A stretch of 64,000 nt of DNA from Pieris napi (lineage: Eukaryota > Arthropoda > Insecta > Lepidoptera > Pieridae): NCBI RefSeq assembly GCF_905475465.1, contig NC_062245.1, positions 7,192,001 through 7,256,000 on the forward strand. The letters are read 5' to 3'. Shown in pieces: positions 59,109 through 64,000 of this stretch. The translations under genes and the position numbers were made by a program. How positions within the stretch are numbered: the first letter of the stretch is position 1; each line of letters begins with the position of its first letter. The notes under the pieces are model-generated. The model worked only from the letters and a program-made list of their open reading frames with translations. It was not told where the DNA came from and did no database searches.

Positions 59109-61394
59109 AAAATGAGAAATATTTAAATATAAATGTGAGCATTATATACACACTGCAAAATTTTGCAGACAGCTCCTAACTGTGGTTAAGAGAGTTAGAA
59201 GGGGCAAGAGAAAATATTGGCTGGTTTACACGTCCAAAGAGTTAGGAATCTAGGACGGTACTAGAAAGGAGTATGATAATTTTATAGGTAAAGAAAACTG
59301 CGAATAATCTATAAGAAATTTATTTTACATTTTAACAGTATCTTGATATCACGTACCTCTTATAATACAAAAGCGAATGTAGGGGTACATTATCTTACAA
59401 AATTTACATTAAATCTTACACTAACTATACTAATTGGTTATAAAAATGTATGGAATATAATTTTTTTTAACGATTATTGCTAAAAATATAAACATTCGTA
59501 CTTAAAATAGATCTATTCAACGTCATTTTGTATAATATACAAAAACTGAAAATAAAAATTGACCGAACATCTTGATTTTTCAAATTGAACAGCAGCTTCC
59601 AAATTTAAAGGATTTTAGTTCAATTTTTGTACATTATACATTTTTAAAAACCAATTCAGAAACAGTAAATTAAAATGTATAGTGGTCCTGTTCTTATTTT
59701 TGGGCTACGAGCGGGACACCAATACGTACTAAGTCATTGTGCCAAATTGTACATTTTTGTATCGTCAGCTCAAACAATTTTATGGCGAAAAAGCTTACAC
59801 TCCCAAGTCTATTGACACTTTCAACATTTTATTTTTAAACCAAAATTTAGTTATACACGTCGATAAACCTATGGTTAAATTAAGCATTGAACATTAGAGA
59901 GCTAACTTAACTTAAGATACCTAGAATCGTTTATATTCAGTCAAAAAAGGGAAATTAAAACTTAAATCTTCGTCAATGGTAAGAAATTAAGCAAAAAAAT
60001 CTCTCTCTCTATCATAAAGTAAACACAATTTGACGAAAAGAGGCAAATGAGTGCTATTATAAAGTGTAATTAGACCGACTACTTTTTTGTAACACACAAA
60101 CTAAAGATACATTATATATGTTCCTCAGAATCAGTCAACTCCCATATGTATGAGATTTGACATTCAGAAGTCGTACTTAGCGCTAAGACGCGGCTCAAAG
60201 ACCTACCCGTGTTACGATGTTTTTCCAAGTAAAATTGGTTACCATGGTAACACGGTGGTTTCGTCACGTTTTATAAAAAAGGTCGAATCAGTCACACTCA
60301 AAGCAGCATATGAAATACACTGTCGGCACTACTCAGAATCGATCATTAATTGTTAACAACCATTTATTAATAGGTAATCAAAGTGGAAGTTAAAACGTTT
60401 TCCTCTGTCCAGCTTCCTTAAATCAGTCTTTAACTAACGTTTAAACTTCGAAACATGTATAAATTTAGATTTAGAGATAATTTAATGGAAGACTCTGAGT
60501 AGGGCCGGTAATAAAATTAAAATTGTTTTAATATGCCAGTACTAAAGCCTCATATTCAGAGTCGTGACTTAGCGAAAACTCTTGACAAACGGAAGAATGC
60601 TTAGCGTTAAGTATAGACTCAGAATAGACTTAGTAAGACTCTGAATCTTAGCTAATAATTGACGAAGATTTAAAGTCAAAGGGAAGCTACTCTAGAAGGT
60701 ATGGAATTAAATTATCACCATAAGATTTATACAATATTTGAAATTTACTTGATGAATTTTATGAATAACTGTTAAGTTAAATAAAATAGTTTTTACCTCT
60801 CAAATATCTCCGTTATAACCGTTAACTCAATAAAACGCATTATTTATTTATTGGTCCTAGAACACATTTGACAGGATCAAAGTTGACCCCATTAATTGCT
60901 ATAGCAAGTTTAGTGAAACAATTATTTTTATTGAGCGAATTTAAATATATTGCTTGCAACACAAAGACAATACAAACATATCCCGCAGACTGTACCAGGT
61001 TTGTCTGTGGCGCTATATTTTATACATTATCTATGTGAATATAAAATAAAATACTATTAGAGGAAGAAACCAATATAAAGAACATGTTCCATAATCATAC
61101 GTTGTCGTAAAACACTATTGTATTGAATCCTTTCCAATTAATTTTTTTTAACAATTTTAAAGTTTTTTTAAATCGATACTAGCAAAACCATCTAATTTAT
61201 CAAACAAATTACAAATTCAAGATTTATTCGCTGCTTTTAATTAGTGATAATAGCTTCAATATTCTTATTATTTGATGGAAAATCACCTAACACAGATATG
61301 CATATAAGACACTATTTATTCCTGATATATTCAATTTTAAATTGGTGTCGTCCCCTATGGCTTTAAACGTGACCACAGTATAACAAAAACAGTT
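59109..61394. other. Unique sequence downstream of the FYVE gene, likely including its 3' UTR
   Basis: No second gene was recognised. It contains a perfect 14-bp palindrome (GTTACCATGGTAAC) at about 60238. Four GACTCTGA-type motifs in both orientations lie between 60488 and 60655, perhaps an old inverted-repeat element. Confidence 0.5.
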
Positions 61395-61528
61395 TCACCG
61401 ATACGATGTCCGTCTACAATTCCTTGCTATATCCTGGAAACATTCTTCGCAGACACGTACCGGCTTCATTTGCCCATATCGTGGTAGAGGTATTGAGTTT
61501 GAACTGCACGAGGCACAGAATACTTTGC
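61395..61528 (-). CDS. Lst2: FYVE gene terminal exon: C-terminal half of FYVE domain and stop
   Basis: The acceptor is CTTTTCCAG. GC joins the last G of the previous exon to give Gly, then KVFCASCSSNS, PLPRYGQMKPVRVC, EECFQDIARN and a short basic tail before TGA. It supplies the last four zinc ligands and the RVC motif. The 3' UTR would extend leftwards into unique AT-rich sequence; I could not fix the poly(A) site. Confidence 0.9.
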
Positions 61529-63072
61529 CTGGAAAAGGAAAATGTTTTTTCTATGAGAATCCTATAAATATAGTACAAATGAAACTGCACTCTTTCAAGT
61601 GTAGATTCCAATTTCTAAATGCTTCGCTGATGTCGTAAACTTAGAAACGCAATTAAAAAACTCAGTATGGAATCTTTATACCATAACAGTTGTATGGATA
61701 CCGCATTAGGCAACACTTCTTGCGTTTTGAGCGATTACAAATTATAATAAAATATTCATTTGAAATCTACGTTTCTCCAGAGGTATCTAGAAAAAAGATA
61801 CTAAAATAAAAATATTAAATGAAATTTCAGAGAATCTAGAAAACTAATTCATATTTCATTTGTGTTTAAGATATTATTGAATAAACTTGGTTCCCCATTT
61901 TAAAACAGTAGTTTATTTATAAAATTGTAAGTGTTATATAGAAATTATTACGTCAAGTATCGTTAATACTTGACGTATTAAATAAAAAAAATATATATTG
62001 ATAGTATGTTATATGTTCTACGGTCATATACACACCGCAGTTTCGGCAGTGATGTCGTCGTCTAAAGGCGGTGAAATGTGCGGTGCAACGCATACAAGCA
62101 GCCGCCGCAATATCTGGAACCCACTCCGGTGCACGCTCTACTAGCACGTTTTCTTCTCTACCGCTGAAATTAGTTTCGTTACTTTTAAGGAATGGACTAC
62201 ACATTATTTAAAATTAGACAAAGCTGACAAAAGCCGTTGGTCTTTATGCGAATTTTGGGATTAAACTAAAAAGAAAGAAACATTAAAAACACTTCACCAT
62301 TTATACCACGATTTTTTACGTTAATATAAGCTTGTTTGATGTCAACAATCAAAATGATAATGCTTTGTAAGGGATAGAGATAAGATATAGAACTTTGGGC
62401 TATGCGGACCTTTAAACTTATGGTCCTTCGATCCGGAAAAATATGTTATTCACATATGTTTCTGTATAAAAAAACTTAAGCGTTCACCGATGCTGTCCCC
62501 GTTTGGATTTGACATGGCAATAAAATATATAAAAACTAGCAGACCGGCCAAGCGTTGCTGTGGCTAAGGTTTTTGTTAAACTATTCAAGGGAAACGGTAG
62601 GAGAACTTATGTGAAAGGTAGATAGCTTATGTGAAACGTTGGTACTTTTAACACCGCGCCATCTGTTAGAATTGTATCAAATAATAAAATTTTGCAATAA
62701 AATAATATTGTGGGTATAAATTGAGATGTAAGCTATTATATCTTTTAAGTTAGATAAAACTGCACACGGTGTGCCAAGTTGATTGATATCGGTTCGGAAG
62801 TTTAGGAGTCTATAGCGGACAAACAACGTGACACGTAATTTATATATATTAAGATAAATAAATACATTTTTATTATTACCTTAAAGTGAGATCACCGGTA
62901 GAGACAGATCCTTGTAAGTTCCCAGCATCAGACTTCCGTCTACTCTCATTAGCTGCCTCATTAATAGTGGAATTAACAGTATTCCTTCTCTCAATATGGC
63001 TTTCAGAGGGCGAATCAGAATTGCTATCTGCATATACTTCCTCTGCCGAATATACACTATCAAATGAGCTAC
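61395..63072 (-). CDS. Lst2: FYVE zinc-finger protein, LST2/ZFYVE28-like, 3' three exons (partial)
   Basis: Exons 62880-63072, 62036-62163 and 61395-61528 join in frame with GT-AG introns and end at TGA (61395-61397). The first exon is Ser/Asp/Glu-rich linker. The second starts the FYVE domain with APEWVPD (the WxxD motif), CMRC and RRRHHCRNCG. The third completes it with KVFCASC, PLPRYGQMKPVRVC and CEEC. All eight zinc-binding cysteines are present, with both the basic PI3P-binding motif and RVC. PLPRYGQ.KPVRVC and the position of FYVE at the very C-terminus fit LST2/ZFYVE28, which binds PI3P on endosomes and tempers EGFR signalling. Other FYVE proteins, for example myotubularin-related ones, cannot be excluded without a search. 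Upstream exons lie outside the window. Confidence 0.85.
62036..62163 (-). CDS. Lst2: FYVE gene exon: N-terminal half of FYVE domain
   Basis: The acceptor is TAATTTCAG and the donor TGCG|GTGTGT; 128 bases. The split Ser codon is followed by GREENVLVERAPEWVPD, then AACMRC, HFTAF and RRRHHCRNC. This supplies four zinc ligands and the R(R/K)HHCR PI3P-binding signature. Confidence 0.92.
62536..62854 (-). mobile_element. Short Helitron, family A, in FYVE-gene intron
   Basis: On the minus strand it starts TC (TCTTAATATATATAAATTACG), ends CTAG and inserts between A and T, as Helitrons do. The same family is at 2323-2697 and 53976-54354, sharing CGTGACACGTAATTTAT and GCGCCATCTGTTA blocks. It is non-autonomous. 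Its 5' end lies 25 bases into the intron after the donor at 62880. Confidence 0.85.
62880..63072 (-). CDS. Lst2: FYVE gene exon: acidic, serine-rich linker
   Basis: The acceptor is CAATTTCAG and the donor TTAAG|GTAATA. The exon opens with two bases of a split codon and ends with two bases (AG) completed by the next exon. The frame reads SSFDSVYSAEEVYADS, then a region rich in Ser, Glu, Asn and Arg, with RRKSD as a possible basophilic kinase site. No domain is seen. It is assigned by phase continuity into the FYVE exon and by low-complexity composition typical of LST2 linkers. Confidence 0.75.
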
Positions 63073-63098
63073 CTGAAATTGTATGAAAATCATTTATG

Positions 63099-63572
63099 GT
63101 TTGAGTGCGTCAAGTAGATCGTGTAAAAAAGAAAGAATGTTTGAGTGCGTCAAGTAGATCGTGTAAAAAGAAAGAATGTTTGAGTGCGTCAAGTAGATCG
63201 TGTAAAAAGAAAGAATGTTTGAGTGCGTCAAGTAGATCGTGTAAAAAGAAAGAATGTTTGAGTGCGTCAAGTAGATCGTGTAAAAAGAAAGAATGTTTGA
63301 GTGCGTCAAGTAGATCGTGTAAAAAGAAAGAATGTTTGAGTGCGTCAAGTAGATCGTGTAAAAAAGAAAAAATGTTTGAGTGCGTCAAGTAGATCGTGTA
63401 AAAAGAAAGAATGTTTGAGTGCGTCAAGTAGATCGTGTAAAAAAGAAAGAATGTTTGAGTGCGTCAAGTAGATCGTGTAAAAAGAAAGAATGTTTGAGTG
63501 CGTCAAGTAGATCGTGTAAAAAAGAAAAAATGTTTGAGTGCATCGAGTAGATCTTGTATAAAAGAAAGAATG
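63099..63572. repeat. 39/40-bp minisatellite, twelve copies
   Basis: Units begin at 63099, 63139, 63178, 63217, 63256, 63295, 63334, 63374, 63413, 63453, 63492 and 63532; the last is degenerate. Each has the core TTTGAGTGCGTCAAGTAGAT followed by CGTG and an A-rich run. Length varies between 39 and 40 only in the A-run. The array starts 27 bases beyond the acceptor of the serine-rich FYVE exon, so it lies in the preceding intron or upstream of the gene. Because 39 is a multiple of three it stays open in several frames on both strands; these frames are not genes. Confidence 0.97.
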
Positions 63573-64000
63573 AAGGAAAGATTTACATGTAAAATACTCT
63601 AATATCATTAGCTTTTTTATGATAAGTCAATATGAAAGGGGCCTTAGTACTAGTGCTTAGTTAAACTAATAAAAAAATGGGGACCTAAGGAAATGTCCGT
63701 TCTAAGGACTTTTATTGTCATTAAATGAAATTTAATTGTGTGACGTAGTCTGTATAATTATAATTGTGTAAATTAATACGCGTAATTTTTGATTAATTCT
63801 TTAAAACCGACGTACACGGCTAAACACTAAGAAGTGGTCGGAAAATATCGGTCGGTCGATTCTATCATCCTCGGAAATTGTAACATTCACACACGCCGGC
63901 TTTTTCTCTCGGCCTAGACCCTCTGTCTTCTTTGCCGATGAGTAGGGATGCCTTCAAATTTAATGACGTGGAATAAGTGATACATGTATCTTATGTTCCA
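63573..64000. other. Intron or upstream sequence with a GC-richer block at the window edge
   Basis: Unique AT-rich sequence runs to about 63780. From about 63811 to the edge it becomes GC-richer, with TATCGGTCGGTCG and CGGCCTAGACC. The style resembles a dispersed repeat cut by the window edge. No open frame in it could be tied to the FYVE gene. Confidence 0.4.

Noticed and set aside
62881..63093. Open frames on both strands over the serine-rich exon (71 and 66 codons)
   Set aside because: They are shadows; the frame that joins in phase to the FYVE exon is the third one.
63105..63608. Open frames with 13-residue periodic peptides on both strands
   Set aside because: They are the translation of a non-coding 39/40-bp minisatellite; frames change whenever a unit is 40 bases.

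Overview
This is an animal nuclear genome window, about two thirds A+T, with spliced genes and dense small transposons. The repeats point strongly to a moth or butterfly: several families of short Helitrons ending in CTAG before a T, a tRNA-derived SINE with A and B boxes, 3' ends of CR1-, jockey- and RTE-like LINEs, a pogo element, and several palindromic MITE families. I saw no bacterial or viral genes, no CRISPR array, and no rRNA or intact tRNA gene.

Only two host genes can be supported, both on the minus strand in the right fifth of the window. The first is a complete seven-exon gene (56841 down to 50828) for a secreted S1A serine-protease homologue of 375 residues. Every intron is GT-AG and every phase fits. 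The fold is kept, but His57 and Ser195 are replaced and the segment between Cys182 and Cys191 is greatly lengthened. The second is the 3' end of a FYVE zinc-finger gene (63072 down to 61395) that looks like LST2/ZFYVE28. Three exons join in frame through a full FYVE domain to a stop codon; the upstream exons lie past the right edge.

Layout. 1-5 kb: non-coding, with a TTAA-flanked palindromic MITE, a small CpG-rich patch, one Helitron, one SINE, one MITE and a second Helitron. 5-13 kb: mostly unique AT-rich sequence with one unassigned exon candidate. 13-38 kb: a field of MITEs, SINEs, Helitrons and LINE remnants with no host gene. 38.2-39.8 kb: a pogo element with intact terminal repeats and a TA duplication, holding a broken N-terminal transposase. 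40-48 kb: LINE remnants, a second type of SINE, a 194-bp tandem duplication and two copies of a long-TIR MITE. 50.8-56.8 kb: the protease homologue, with transposons ending 11-21 bases from several of its splice sites. 57-61 kb: a Helitron, a long MITE and unique sequence. 61.4-63.1 kb: the FYVE gene. 63.1-63.6 kb: a twelve-copy 39/40-bp minisatellite in an intron of that gene, or just upstream of it.

Exon structures were derived by hand from the sequence. Family names for genes and transposons rest on remembered motifs; no search was run.
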